DNA of 64,000 bases from GCA-002712965 sp913048525 (GCA_913048525.1 CAJWWP010000001.1:1-64000), one strand, 5' to 3'; positions 51,354 through 61,556 are shown, counted from the first letter of the stretch. Program-made: numbers and translations. Notes: generated from the letters alone by a model not told the origin.

Positions 51354-52607
51354 TTATATACCAGATTTTACATCCATTTTCTGGAATCGTTTTGAAAAAC
51401 TTAGGCTGATTAAGCCTAAAATTGAGACGAATGTAGTTGTTATTAGAACGGCATCATAATTCCATATTTCTGCTATCCACCCTGCTATAGCTGGGGCGAC
51501 TGCGAACCCCCAAACAAAACCCATACTTGTGAGGGAGAAAATGACACCGAAATTCCTGGTTCCCAGAGAATCTGATGTCAGTACCGGCCTGACAATGCTG
51601 ACAAGACCGTACATGCCCCCCTGTATTGTGACGAAAATCAATACCATCAATAACTTTTCATCACCAAATAACAGAAGAACACTTGTGCCTGCGAACGCAA
51701 CTAGACATAGAGTAGCTATCTTAGTGGCGGGAATATCCCTGCTAGAGAAGTGCTCTGCCAGGAAGAGAATAAATCTTGCCAAGACCTGCATTGGTCCTAT
51801 CAAGGAGGCTAAAATTACAGCAGTACTGTCGGAAATGCCTTTACTTTGTAGTAGCGGGAATATTTGGCTAACGAACATACCCTGTGTTGCTGCAAATGCT
51901 GCAAAAGTTATGAAAATTAGCCAAAATACTGGGTTCTTTATGAGAGGAATTACGGTATCTAAAAATGGAGTTACTGTTGGTGACTGAATGTCATGGGTTG
52001 CTTCTCCAGTTTCCTGATCTGGAACTTGTCTATTGGTCTCGGGACTTCCATACCAAAATAATGGTGCTGTTACAAAAATCAACGTTAAGCTGAATAGGTG
52101 TAAAGTATTGTCCCAGCCAATAGCATCACTCAGAATTGTTGATACTGAATATGAAACACTGCTGGCAAATCCTGCTTGGAGTGTAATAAACACGATCGCG
52201 TTTTTGGAATTATTTTTGTATGTTCGGGTGATGTATGAAAAACAAGGTTCGTATAGGCATCCAGCCATTGCAATACCAATGAGTACCCAGATGCAGTAAA
52301 AGGCCAGAATGCTCCCCACATAGGGGATAACAGAAATTAATAAAGCGCCTGCGCATACACTCAGCGTGAAAAGGATCCTAGAATGACCTTTGTCTATGAT
52401 TCTACCTGCAGCTATACCGGCAATTGCTGACGATGCAAGGGCGAGTGTAAACGCAACAGAGATCTCGGCAATGCTCCATCCGAAGTGATCTGACCAACGG
52501 AGCAACATGGCCGGGAAGACATAAAAAATAGCCGCCCATACCAGCATTTCTCCAATACCCAGAGACCAGAGTCTAGAGTTGTGCCATATGGGTCTACTGT
52601 TTTCCAT
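51354..52607 (-). CDS. MFS transporter
   Basis: This 417-residue membrane carrier has about 12 hydrophobic segments. FGWSIAEISVAFTLAL near residue 38-53 resembles OFA/MCT-type carriers, and GRIIDKGHSRI near 69 is the loop 2-3 motif in weakened form. A polar central loop (QVPDQETGEATHD) separates the halves. It precedes the D-aminoacylase gene on the same strand, so an N-acyl amino acid or organic acid is a likely substrate. The 199 bases upstream separate it from a divergent enolase gene. Confidence 0.87.
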   Translation of the reverse strand: MENSRPIWHNSRLWSLGIGEMLVWAAIFYVFPAMLLRWSDHFGWSIAEISVAFTLALASSAIAGIAAGRIIDKGHSRILFTLSVCAGALLISVIPYVGSILAFYCIWVLIGIAMAGCLYEPCFSYITRTYKNNSKNAIVFITLQAGFASSVSYSVSTILSDAIGWDNTLHLFSLTLIFVTAPLFWYGSPETNRQVPDQETGEATHDIQSPTVTPFLDTVIPLIKNPVFWLIFITFAAFAATQGMFVSQIFPLLQSKGISDSTAVILASLIGPMQVLARFILFLAEHFSSRDIPATKIATLCLVAFAGTSVLLLFGDEKLLMVLIFVTIQGGMYGLVSIVRPVLTSDSLGTRNFGVIFSLTSMGFVWGFAVAPAIAGWIAEIWNYDAVLITTTFVSILGLISLSFSKRFQKMDVKSGI

Positions 52608-52724
52608 AATGATTATTATCCACCTTCCAAACTAGGAATCTTTTATGAAGTTTCAGAACGGAAGCCCTTGGGAATTATATGGAAGGTTTAAAACTTCGCT
52701 TAAAATTCTTTTTTTAATAGTTAT

Positions 52725-52753
52725 ATGACTACCCAATTTTAAGCGTGTACTAT
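52725..52753 (+). promoter_or_regulatory. Candidate promoter for the enolase/SDR unit
   Basis: ATGACT (52725-52730) and TACTAT (52748-52753) are 17 bases apart, each 4 of 6 to consensus. They precede the enolase ATG at 52807, which has AAGGAAGGG as ribosome site. The match is modest. Confidence 0.3.
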
Positions 52754-52806
52754 AGCCCCGTTTTCAGATGAAACTCTTTAATACATTGTGACAAGGAAGG
52801 GATTTT

Positions 52807-53979
52807 ATGAGAGAGGCACCAGTAATAACTAAGGTTGAGGCTATCCATTTCGAACATGTGCTTGAAAATGTGGGAAAAGATTACAACACTTTCAATATGG
52901 TTTTTGAACCAGGAGGGAGTCTTGTTCAATCGAATACGATCTTAAGAATTCATACCGATAAAGGCATCGTTGGGGAGTACCCGGGCGTTATTGGACCGGC
53001 CATGGCAGAGCTGAGGGCAATTGGTAACTATCTTGTAGGTAAGAATTCTCTTGCTCGTGAGTCGATTTATAATGATTTAAAGAGAGGCTCCAGACACTGG
53101 GCGATGCTGGGAATGAGTGTTGTTGATATCTGTCTATGGGATATCGCTGGCAAGTTTTATGATGAACCTCTGTACAGGCTTTTGGGGGGAGAACGACGTC
53201 CACTGAAAGCCTATGCGTCTACTCTGCATGGAGATGAAAACGGAGGCCTCACCACGCCCCAAGACTTCGAGGACTTCGCTAACCAATGTCTTGAAATGGG
53301 ATATAAGGCGTTTAAAGTACACGGCTGGGGTCTTGCGAGAGATAATATTCAGAGGGAAATAGATAATGTCCTTAATTTGGGAGAAAAATTTTCTGGTAAG
53401 TTAGATCTTCTGATCGATCCAGCCTGCGAGATAAAGAATTTTGGTGATGCCCTTAAATTAGGCCAAGCTTGTGACGAGGCTAATTTTTTCTGGCTGGAGG
53501 ATCCCTTCCAAGACAATGGAGTCTCTCAATTTGCCCATAGGAAGTTGAGACAAATGTTGAAGACTCCTATTCTCCAGACTGAGCACATACGTCTTTTAGA
53601 ACAACACGTCGATTTTATTGTCGCGGATGCGACGGATTACGTTAGATGTGGAGCCCATGAGGATGGTGGCGTCACAGGTGCGATGAAAATTGCTCATGCA
53701 ACGGAAGGATTTGGATTAGATGTGGAACTGCATGGCCCTGGGCCAGTTCACAGGCACATAATGTCGGCTATAAGGAATACAAATTTTTTTGAACTAGGGT
53801 TGGTTCATCCCAATGTTCCCTCCACAAAACCGCCTGTATATCTGGATTATAATGACAATCTTGACGGGATCGATGCAGACGGAAATGTATTCGCTCCAGA
53901 AGGCGCGGGTATCGGGGTAGAACTGGATTGGGACTGGATCAATGCTCATAAACTCGGAGAGGAAGTTATAGCAGAATAG
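52807..53979 (+). CDS. Enolase-superfamily (MR/MLE) dehydratase or racemase
   Basis: This 390-residue enzyme keeps all main catalytic positions: MGYKAFKVHGWG with a KxxK motif near residue 163-174, the metal Asp in LLIDPACE near 202, Glu in FFWLEDPF near 232, Glu in ILQTEHIR near 263 and His in DVELHGPGPVH near 315. It is distant from the RhamD-like pair. The end, EGAGIGVELDWDWIN, is typical. An SDR gene follows 71 bases downstream, suggesting that a sugar acid is dehydrated and then reduced or oxidised. The exact acid is unknown. Confidence 0.88.
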   Translation: MREAPVITKVEAIHFEHVLENVGKDYNTFNMVFEPGGSLVQSNTILRIHTDKGIVGEYPGVIGPAMAELRAIGNYLVGKNSLARESIYNDLKRGSRHWAMLGMSVVDICLWDIAGKFYDEPLYRLLGGERRPLKAYASTLHGDENGGLTTPQDFEDFANQCLEMGYKAFKVHGWGLARDNIQREIDNVLNLGEKFSGKLDLLIDPACEIKNFGDALKLGQACDEANFFWLEDPFQDNGVSQFAHRKLRQMLKTPILQTEHIRLLEQHVDFIVADATDYVRCGAHEDGGVTGAMKIAHATEGFGLDVELHGPGPVHRHIMSAIRNTNFFELGLVHPNVPSTKPPVYLDYNDNLDGIDADGNVFAPEGAGIGVELDWDWINAHKLGEEVIAE

Positions 53980-54050
53980 TGTTTGGAACAAAATTTGATT
54001 GTTGGATAGGGTAAAATCCGCAAGTTACTATTATCAGGAGAAGTAAAACT

Positions 54051-54809
54051 ATGACATCTAATGGAAAAGTTGCTGTGATTACAGGTGCAGGTAGTGGCAT
54101 AGGTAGGTCAGCTGCGTTGCATTTGTTCAAGGATGGTTATTCTGTTGCACTTGCTGGCAGGCGCTTGGAACCTCTAGAGGAATCTATTTCACTAGCGGGA
54201 GTCGATGGTGCTAGAGCAATTGCTGTGCCGACTGACGTTGGGGATACAGATGCGATAGCTAATTTGTTTGAGGAGACTAAGAAAGCGTTTGGCAGGGTAG
54301 ATGTTCTTTTTAATAACGCAGGAATTGGGTCACCAAGAATGCCTATTGATGAACTTCCTGTCGAAGACTGGAAAAGGGTGGTTGATACAAATCTAACAGG
54401 CAGTTTTGTATGTGCTCAACATGCCATAAGAATGATGAAAGAACAATCACCTCAGGGTGGTCGGATTATTAATAACGGTTCGATATCTGCTTATGTTCCT
54501 CGCCCTGAAGCAGTCGCATATACGGCGACGAAACATGCAATCACTGGGCTTACGAAACAGATTTCACTGGATGGGAGACCTTTTGATATCGTGTGTAGTC
54601 AGGTCGATGTAGGTAATGCGGCCACTCCCATGACGGCGAGAATGGCTAATGGGGTACCTCAGGCTAATGGTGAAATGGCAGTTGAACCCACCTACAATGT
54701 TGATCATGTGGGGGAGACAATTTCATATATTAGTAATCTGCCTTTAGAGGCGAATATTCAGTTTGTGACCATTATGGCTAGTAAAATGCCATATATTGGG
54801 AGAGGATAA
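54051..54809 (+). CDS. Short-chain dehydrogenase/reductase (SDR)
   Basis: The 252-residue classical SDR has TGAGSGIG near residue 11-18, NNAGIG near 88, Ser in NGSISAYVP and the Tyr-Lys pair in YTATKHA near 154-160. CAGGAGAAG precedes ATG 54051. It follows the enolase and probably works on the same acid sugar path. The usual C-terminal VDGG is absent, and the gene ends in MPYIGRG, a shorter end typical of the cluster that acts on sugar-like substrates. Confidence 0.87.
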   Translation: MTSNGKVAVITGAGSGIGRSAALHLFKDGYSVALAGRRLEPLEESISLAGVDGARAIAVPTDVGDTDAIANLFEETKKAFGRVDVLFNNAGIGSPRMPIDELPVEDWKRVVDTNLTGSFVCAQHAIRMMKEQSPQGGRIINNGSISAYVPRPEAVAYTATKHAITGLTKQISLDGRPFDIVCSQVDVGNAATPMTARMANGVPQANGEMAVEPTYNVDHVGETISYISNLPLEANIQFVTIMASKMPYIGRG

Positions 54810-54833
54810 GTTCTTTCCTAATTTGTAAAACAT

Positions 54834-54889
54834 CAGCGAATCGGTGGTCAGAAATAGCACTCTAACTATTATCAAACATCGATTTGCTG
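54834..54889 (+). terminator. Weak hairpin between convergent SDR and GGT genes
   Basis: A 13-bp stem (54834-54846 with 54877-54889, two G-T pairs) encloses a 30-base loop between convergent stop codons. No strong T-run follows, so its use as a terminator is only a possibility. Confidence 0.3.
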
Positions 54890-54898
54890 CTCATTGAT

Positions 54899-56560
54899 TC
54901 AAATTCGGAACATCCCGTCTCCTTGCGAAATGTAGGCTTGCCCGCCGCTAAGTCCAACCGGTGAACCATCGGCCCTCCAACAAGCTGCGCCATGTATAAA
55001 CCCCTCACTGTCGAACATTATTCCATTCATTCCTCCTGCTATTCGGTCGACTCTCTCTATCGAATGCCCCATTTTGTCGAGGCCTTCAGATGCTTCATCA
55101 GAAACTGAAAATTCAAGTTCTAAGTTTTGGCCTTGCGTCCACACCCTAGGTGCTTCGACAGCCTGCTGAAGGGACATTCCGTGGTCAATTACATTGATAA
55201 TTCCTTGCAGAACAGAGCCAAATATTCTTCTCCCACCAGGGGTTCCCAAAGCCATGAATGGTTTTCCGCCTTTGAAAACAGTTATAGGTGCCATACTGCT
55301 TAGCACTCTTTTGCCAGGAACTATTGAATTTGCGTTGCCAGGATGGGGATCAAAGTTATATAGAGTGTTATTCAAAGTAACGCCGGTTCCCGGTACAGTA
55401 ACTCTTGACCCGAAGGCGTCGTTAAGTGTCTGAGTCATAGAAACTATGTTTCCGTCATTGTCAGCAACTGTAAGGTGAGTAGTGTTTTCTGACTCTCCTA
55501 GTTGTAGTTCTGGGTTGCCATGTACAAATGACCCGGCTTTTTGCAAATCTATTTCAGAATATCTGATATCGGCATAACGTTTTGACACCAATTCTTGAAC
55601 AGGAACGTCTACAAAGTCTGGGTCTCCCATAAATCTGAATCTATCTGAGAATACTATCTTCAAAGTTTCAGCCAACAGATGAATGTATTCTTTTGTTCCG
55701 AATCCCATCGCTTCGATATTAAATTTTTCGAGCAAATTAAGAGCTTGAACTATATGTGTGGCGCCGGAGCTGGCAGGTCCAACACCGACAATCTCGTAAC
55801 CCCTGTAATTTCCCTTAACCGGGTTTCTGTATTCAAGTTGATATTTTTCTATGTCGTCCTGGGTGACGATACCTCCGTTTTTTGCCATTTCCTTCTCTAT
55901 GGCATTACCCAGCCAGCCTCTTGTCAATATCTCATCACCCGTTTTAGATATTTCACGTAACACGGAGGCATAGTTCTGATTTCGTAATAGCTGTCCAGTG
56001 GAAAGAGGGTTATTGTTATTGAAGAACAAATCGCGACTGCCCGGGTAGGATTTCAAGGCAATTTTGTTGGTCTCAATAATTCCGGCTAGGTAGGGACTTA
56101 TGGAGAAACCTTGCTCTGCGTATCTCATGGCCGGTTGCACAGTATTCTCAAAATCTAAATTCCCATACTTGGTCTGGATGTGGTACCAGCATTGCAATCC
56201 AGCAGGCACCCCAACTGACAAATGACCGATCTTATTTTTCTGTTGCTCGGTTTCCATGTAGTCGGGCCAGGAGTCCGATATCGGGGTGAACATATCGGGT
56301 TGGGCGGCAGCAGGTGCCGTACAGTAGTTGTCTATAGTTATAGAGGAGTTGGTAGATGCATTATGTATGTTTACGAATCCTGCCCCAGTTATCCCAACCA
56401 TCATCGGCTCAACAACTGTAAGAGCTAAGACGGTTGCCACAGCCGCGTCGACTGCATTTCCTCCAGTGGCAAGCATCTCTATTCCAGCAAGAGATGCCAG
56501 TGCATGATTAGAGGTCACTACACCCCTGGACCCGATAGCTTCCTGTTTTAAAGTTTTCAT
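54899..56560 (-). CDS. ggt: Gamma-glutamyltransferase
   Basis: The 553-residue Ntn-hydrolase precursor cleaves gamma-glutamyl amides such as glutathione. GGNAVDAAVATVLAL near residue 34-48 is the N-terminal motif; the autoprocessing nucleophile is the Thr in ENTTHLTVADNDGN near 361; GSRVTVPGTGVTLNN and TPGGRRI follow. No signal peptide is present, unlike periplasmic homologues, so it would act in the cytosol or be a different acylase. It is 21 bases downstream of a ThDP enzyme on the same strand. Confidence 0.92.
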   Translation of the reverse strand: MKTLKQEAIGSRGVVTSNHALASLAGIEMLATGGNAVDAAVATVLALTVVEPMMVGITGAGFVNIHNASTNSSITIDNYCTAPAAAQPDMFTPISDSWPDYMETEQQKNKIGHLSVGVPAGLQCWYHIQTKYGNLDFENTVQPAMRYAEQGFSISPYLAGIIETNKIALKSYPGSRDLFFNNNNPLSTGQLLRNQNYASVLREISKTGDEILTRGWLGNAIEKEMAKNGGIVTQDDIEKYQLEYRNPVKGNYRGYEIVGVGPASSGATHIVQALNLLEKFNIEAMGFGTKEYIHLLAETLKIVFSDRFRFMGDPDFVDVPVQELVSKRYADIRYSEIDLQKAGSFVHGNPELQLGESENTTHLTVADNDGNIVSMTQTLNDAFGSRVTVPGTGVTLNNTLYNFDPHPGNANSIVPGKRVLSSMAPITVFKGGKPFMALGTPGGRRIFGSVLQGIINVIDHGMSLQQAVEAPRVWTQGQNLELEFSVSDEASEGLDKMGHSIERVDRIAGGMNGIMFDSEGFIHGAACWRADGSPVGLSGGQAYISQGDGMFRI

Positions 56561-56581
56561 CAGACTTAGGACTCTTTAAAT

Positions 56582-58243
56582 CTAAAGAGAACCGTCAATA
56601 ACGATATCAATGACGGACGGTTTGTTAGCTGACAGGGCACGTTGAATGGCTGGTCCTATTTCATCAGGGTCTGTAACTCGCTCGCTTTGTATCCCCATCC
56701 CTTTTGCAATTTCGGAAATATCGAAGGGAGTATCGAAATTAGAATAAAGAAGGTTTTCACCTGCTGGTTCTGGTTCAGAAAGTACCTCAGTCTGGTATAT
56801 GTTGAAATTTACCTTCAACACCCTATACATTCCGTTGTTGCAAATAACGAATACACAAGGAATATCATCGTTCGCCGCTGTCCAAAGCCCTTGTATTGTC
56901 ATCATAGCGCTTCCGTCACCAATGATTCCTATCACGGGGCGGTCTGGGAAGGCGCATTTGGTGCCCATAGTGGCGCCTATTCCTCCACCAATAGACTGCC
57001 CCCGGACTCCTCTCATATCATCTCTTTTTTCAGCAATAAAATAGTGTCGAGAGGCACCATTATTACTTACGGAGTCATTCACAACTATCGTGTTTTTAGG
57101 GATGGCTTTGGAGAGCTCATACATCATGCGTGCCGGTGGCATAGGTTTGTTGTTCCAATGCGATGTTACTGAATCCTCGTAGAGTTTCTTCTCTTCCTCA
57201 GACTGCTGGACTACAGACTCTCTTCTCTTATCAACTTCTGTAGTGTCCAGCCGACCAGATATATGTTCGATGAGTTCCTTTAACCCAGATTTGCAATTCG
57301 ATATTATTCCAACATCCGTTGGTTCACTTTTGCCGACACGGCCAGGAATAGGGTCTATATGTACCAGCTTAGTATTTTCTCCAAGTATCACGTCTCCCCA
57401 GTAGAAAAGTTCATCAAATGTGTCTGTTCCCACGGTTATTATCAGATCGTATCCCTTTAATGCTTCACGTTGGGCAGCGACCCTGAGAGAGTGAACTCCA
57501 AGGTACTGAGGGTGTGTTGTAGGAAAGGAAACCTCGGCTCCTCCGGATTGGTATACCGGTAAACCAGCAAGTTCAGCAAGCTGTACAGCCTCTTCGAGGG
57601 CATCATCGTCTGAAGCTCTATCTCCTACCATGAGAAGTGGGCTTTTCGCCGAAATGAGAAGTTCTGCGGCTTTTTCTATGCCCGCAGGGTCTGGTCTTAC
57701 GTTGTCATGGATATCAGACGACGGCACTATATTCATATCAGCCATGCCTTCTAATGCATTTGCTGTAAATCCTACATATACGGGTCCTTTGGGATGGCTG
57801 TTGGCCTCATTAAACGCTCTCCGCATTACGCTTGGAATCTGTTCAGCGATATCCAGTTCCACTGACCATTTAGTAACTGGTCGTACTAACTCAGCCAGAT
57901 CGGTTTTGTTTTCGTTGATTTTTCGAGCGTCGTAATTGCATGAGGTAACGACAAGTGGTGTTCCCGTGTTGAGTGCATCGAGCATTAGGGCAATGCCGTT
58001 AGCTAGTCCACTATCAACATGAAGACTCACAAAGGCTGTCTTCTGGGTTGAACGGGCATATGACTCACCCATCCCTACAGCAACACTTTCTTGAAGCGCC
58101 ATAACGTATTTGAATTCCGGGTAATTTCCCAGCATATCAATAAGTGGCCCTTCACTCGTTCCAGGGTTACCGAATATATACTCGATACCCTCAGCTTTAA
58201 GCATTTCGAGAACGGCTTGTTTCCCGGACATTAGCTCGCCCAT
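56582..58243 (-). CDS. ThDP-dependent decarboxylase, benzoylformate decarboxylase-like
   Basis: The 553-residue protein has the three-domain ThDP fold: GNPGTSEGPLIDML near residue 22-35, ALQESVAVGMGESYA near 47-61 with the cofactor-activating Glu, LHVDSGLANG near 70, and GDGSAMMTIQGLW...NNG (Mg motif, near 430-460). The FGNPGTSE start and LHxxxGLxN place it near benzoylformate decarboxylase and away from acetolactate synthases. It starts at ATG 58243 after AAGGAG. The likely action is keto-acid decarboxylation. The gamma-glutamyltransferase gene follows. Confidence 0.88.
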   Translation of the reverse strand: MGELMSGKQAVLEMLKAEGIEYIFGNPGTSEGPLIDMLGNYPEFKYVMALQESVAVGMGESYARSTQKTAFVSLHVDSGLANGIALMLDALNTGTPLVVTSCNYDARKINENKTDLAELVRPVTKWSVELDIAEQIPSVMRRAFNEANSHPKGPVYVGFTANALEGMADMNIVPSSDIHDNVRPDPAGIEKAAELLISAKSPLLMVGDRASDDDALEEAVQLAELAGLPVYQSGGAEVSFPTTHPQYLGVHSLRVAAQREALKGYDLIITVGTDTFDELFYWGDVILGENTKLVHIDPIPGRVGKSEPTDVGIISNCKSGLKELIEHISGRLDTTEVDKRRESVVQQSEEEKKLYEDSVTSHWNNKPMPPARMMYELSKAIPKNTIVVNDSVSNNGASRHYFIAEKRDDMRGVRGQSIGGGIGATMGTKCAFPDRPVIGIIGDGSAMMTIQGLWTAANDDIPCVFVICNNGMYRVLKVNFNIYQTEVLSEPEPAGENLLYSNFDTPFDISEIAKGMGIQSERVTDPDEIGPAIQRALSANKPSVIDIVIDGSL

Positions 58244-58431
58244 GTGCACTCCTTAAATAATTTGATCAATAGATTTATTTCTCGTCATAATATGGAATGT
58301 TACATAGCGAATGCATCATGATCAATTTCACCCATTAATATTTCCTAAAAAATTATCGAAGTACCTTGTATTTGTGGTGATAACATCATCTCCAATTTAT
58401 ATTTGATCGATTGATGCTGGAGGAATTTAAC

Positions 58432-59574
58432 GTGCCTAAACCAACCAGAATAGAAAAAGTAGAGACAATCTTGTGGGACAAGTGGTTACTTTTGAAAATT
58501 CACTGTGAAGATGGCACCGTGGGTATTGGAGAGGGAGGTGTTCACGGATGGCAGAGACCCACTCAAACTATGATAGAAACTATGGAACCGTATTTACTTG
58601 GTAAGAACCCAGATCACATCGAACATCACTATCAGTGGCTATATCGATCGTCACACTTTATGGGGTCAGTTGTTCAAGGAGCTTTATCAGCTATAGACAT
58701 TGCTCTATGGGATATTAAGGGCAAACGTCTGGAGGTACCTATTTTTGATCTCATGGGAGGTAAAACTCGTGACAGAGTGCGCTGTTATATGCATGTCGGA
58801 TCTGGCGATTTTGGATCTGCCGATGATTTGGCTAAAGACGCCTTAAATGCAGTTAAACAGGGATTCACTGCTGTTAGATTTACTCCGTTTTCTTCCGACT
58901 ATTACCTCCATAAATCCTATTCTGAGTGGGCTGACGAAGCAGTGAAAAGGGTGTCTGCAGTGCGAGAAACAGTAGGTTCTGATGTAGACATATGTGTGGA
59001 AATACACAGGCAGATGAATCCGGCAGAGAGTATAGCGTTGGGGAGAAGACTAGAGGAGTTTAACCCTTTCTTTTATGAGGATCCCATGTTGCCAGATAGC
59101 CCGGCCATAATGGGAGAAGTTGCTAAAAAATGCAATATCCCTATAGCAACTGGCGAGAGATTTACCACAATTTTCGAATATCAACAGTTACTGGAGGCGA
59201 ATGCAGCTTCGTATGTTCGTCCTGACTTATGTCTGTGTGGAGGTTTGTCTGGCTGTAAAAAAGTTGCTGCTATGGCAGAGGCCCACCACGTAAAAGTTAT
59301 TCCTCATAATCCTCTTTCGCCTATTAGTACCGCTGCATGTGTACAACTCGATGCATGTATACCTAACTTTGCTCTCCAGGAATACACCGGTGAGTCAGAA
59401 CCACCAAAGAGCGAACTGTTGCTCAAGCCCCTGGAACTCAAGGGAGGCTATATTACCGTTCCGGATGGACCTGGACTGGGAGTTGAGATTAATGAAGAAG
59501 CCCTGAAAATGCCGGAAGACCCCAAAGTTTTAGACACCCCTATAGGTTTTGATGGCTCTGTTCAGGACAGGTGA
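58432..59574 (+). CDS. Enolase-superfamily (MR/MLE) dehydratase, galactonate/mannonate type
   Basis: The 380-residue protein follows the D-galactonate/mannonate dehydratase type: DICVEIHRQMNP near residue 183-194 (Glu in place of the Asp ligand, as in many of this branch), FFYEDPML near 215, IATGERFTT near 242 and VIPHNPLSPISTA near 292-304 with a His. GTG 58432 was chosen because GGAGGA lies eight bases upstream; an upstream TTG adds seven residues. It is divergent from the ThDP decarboxylase and converges with an MFS gene. Substrate not known. Confidence 0.87.
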   Translation: MPKPTRIEKVETILWDKWLLLKIHCEDGTVGIGEGGVHGWQRPTQTMIETMEPYLLGKNPDHIEHHYQWLYRSSHFMGSVVQGALSAIDIALWDIKGKRLEVPIFDLMGGKTRDRVRCYMHVGSGDFGSADDLAKDALNAVKQGFTAVRFTPFSSDYYLHKSYSEWADEAVKRVSAVRETVGSDVDICVEIHRQMNPAESIALGRRLEEFNPFFYEDPMLPDSPAIMGEVAKKCNIPIATGERFTTIFEYQQLLEANAASYVRPDLCLCGGLSGCKKVAAMAEAHHVKVIPHNPLSPISTAACVQLDACIPNFALQEYTGESEPPKSELLLKPLELKGGYITVPDGPGLGVEINEEALKMPEDPKVLDTPIGFDGSVQDR

Positions 59575-59578
59575 TTTT

Positions 59579-61027
59579 TCACTGAATATTTTTAGGGTTT
59601 GGGTAAAGTGATAACCCCACGCCTACCAAAGTGACCGCGGTAAGTGCTATGAACGAAACTCTCATTCCTTTGAGAAACGATGAGACTAATTCTGTTTCGG
59701 ATCCGAAGCTTACTGCTGACAGATTGGCTTCGAAACCCATTGAACTCATCACCAATGTGACTATCGTCGCTGAAATTGGTATGGAAATCAGGCTTCCAGA
59801 ATTCCTGATCAAGTTTATGAAACCTATAACTGCGCTTTGGTTTGATTCCGGAGTCACGGCTAGGATAGCGCTGTTATTGGGGCCATAGAATGCTCCCATT
59901 CCCGCACTGATAGGTATCATGGCGATGTAGGGTAGAAAACCGTATGATGATTCATCAAGGGTCGCCAACATTATCAAGCCGATTGATCCCAGCAATAACC
60001 CCCCTACTGTGAATATTCTTGTTCCAAAACGATCTGACAATCTCCCGCTGAGTGGACTCACAATCGCCATGCAGGCTGCGGCGGGGATAAAAACGCTACC
60101 TACCTTGTCGGGTGGATATCCCAGAACATATTTTAAATAGAATGGAAGCAAAAATAAGGCTGATGACAATCCCAGAAAACATATTAAATTGGACAAAATT
60201 GATAAACCGAATATGGGTCGTCTAAATAGCCGCAGATTCAAAATCGGATTATCAACTATTAGGCCTCGCCATACAAAAAAACCGCCGGAAACCAGTGACA
60301 ACGCTATAACTGACACGGGTATGAAAGACCATCCGGAGTGAGCAGCCATAGTAATACCAGCCAGTAGTGCTGAGAGAGTGGCCACAGACAGTGCGGCTCC
60401 GAACCAATCAAATTGTGAATTAGAAATTGGATTGGCGCGGTGAGAACCCAATGCTGAGAACGCCAATAATGCTCCTGCTAAAGAAACCAAGGATGTAACT
60501 ATAAATACGCTTCTCCAACCAGCATATGTTGTAACTAAGCCGCCTACCGTTGGCCCCGCGACGTTACCTAGACCGACGAATATGAGTACTAGTCCCACCG
60601 CTTTTCCTTTTTGTCCTTCCCCAAACGCCGCAATTGCAATGATAAATGCGGTACCTTGGATCATTGCCCCGCCTATTCCCTGCAGAATTCTTCCAGAAAG
60701 TAATATTTCTATTGATGGGGCAACAGAGCTTCCAATTCCTCCAAAGGCGAATATTATTAGTCCAGAGACAATGACCTTTTTGCTACCTAATATGTCAGTC
60801 AATCTTCCCATTGGTAGTAACAAAGCCGCTACCATAAGCAGGTATGTTGTATTTATCCACTGGGCCGTTGGAATATCAGATCCAAATTCCTCTGCTATGT
60901 TTGGCAATATGACATTTGATGCACCTCTGTCCAGGGCAGAACCCATGATAGACAGTGCCGCAACTGAAAAGGTTAGCCAAGGTGAATGAGGCGTTTTTTT
61001 GTGTGAGGTTATAGAGTCATGAGTCAT
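59579..61027 (-). CDS. DHA2-type MFS transporter (14-helix drug/proton antiporter family)
   Basis: The 482-residue protein has about 14 hydrophobic helices and the DHA2 motifs: PTAQWINTTYLLMVAALLLP near residue 54-73, GRLTDILGSKKVI near 74-86, GRILQGIGGAM near 112-122, and GNVAGPTVGGLVTTYAGWR near 154-172. This family exports drugs, organic acids or siderophores with proton motive force. It converges with the enolase gene four bases away. Substrate not known. Confidence 0.9.
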   Translation of the reverse strand: MTHDSITSHKKTPHSPWLTFSVAALSIMGSALDRGASNVILPNIAEEFGSDIPTAQWINTTYLLMVAALLLPMGRLTDILGSKKVIVSGLIIFAFGGIGSSVAPSIEILLSGRILQGIGGAMIQGTAFIIAIAAFGEGQKGKAVGLVLIFVGLGNVAGPTVGGLVTTYAGWRSVFIVTSLVSLAGALLAFSALGSHRANPISNSQFDWFGAALSVATLSALLAGITMAAHSGWSFIPVSVIALSLVSGGFFVWRGLIVDNPILNLRLFRRPIFGLSILSNLICFLGLSSALFLLPFYLKYVLGYPPDKVGSVFIPAAACMAIVSPLSGRLSDRFGTRIFTVGGLLLGSIGLIMLATLDESSYGFLPYIAMIPISAGMGAFYGPNNSAILAVTPESNQSAVIGFINLIRNSGSLISIPISATIVTLVMSSMGFEANLSAVSFGSETELVSSFLKGMRVSFIALTAVTLVGVGLSLYPNPKNIQ

Positions 61028-61145
61028 ATTTGGCCAAGTAAAAAGGATACACGTTGGAGATACTCTTATGTCTTAAATATGTAAAATTGGTATGTTTCAG
61101 TAGTAGGGAAACCTAAGTTAATAAAGATTGGAAAGAGAGGACCAA

Positions 61146-61469
61146 ATGTTTTTAATCAGGAGAGTATGTAAAGTGGAAAGGAAAGATGCTTGGGAGGTGG
61201 CGAGGCTTCTACGCAGCATATGTGATGCCTATTCAGAATCCACTGGCAGGGCTGAGGCTACTGTATATGTAAGTGGAACTGGAACTCCTTCATCGGAAAT
61301 AGAGGTTTGCGCAGAATGGGAACAAGAAACTATAGATGCCAACAGGATGCCCAACGTTCCAGATAGTGTGAAATCTGACAACGGCGTTATGTTTCCGCTT
61401 CTAAAATCATACGAGATAGAATTTCATGAGATAGCTACTAATGAAAAAATATTGGAACGATCCGGCTGA
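61146..61469 (+). CDS. Small hypothetical protein, possibly dimeric alpha/beta barrel
   Basis: This 107-residue product has an N-terminal strand (MFLIRRVCKV), a helix (AWEVARLLRSICDAYSE), strands with ATVYVSG and SEIEVCAEW, and a C-terminal EIEFHEIAT strand, a pattern like the antibiotic-biosynthesis-monooxygenase or NIPSNAP-type ferredoxin-like fold. ATG 61146 follows GAGAGGA; the in-frame ATG at 61128 has no ribosome site. No function can be given. The 87 bases after it hold no clear signal. Confidence 0.6.
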   Translation: MFLIRRVCKVERKDAWEVARLLRSICDAYSESTGRAEATVYVSGTGTPSSEIEVCAEWEQETIDANRMPNVPDSVKSDNGVMFPLLKSYEIEFHEIATNEKILERSG

Positions 61470-61556
61470 AACCCTTTCAATCGAGGTCCGAATAGCAAAT
61501 CCCAAGTAGCAATGTGATTAAGCTGGTCTGAAACCTATTTGTTTGTATCGTTAAAG

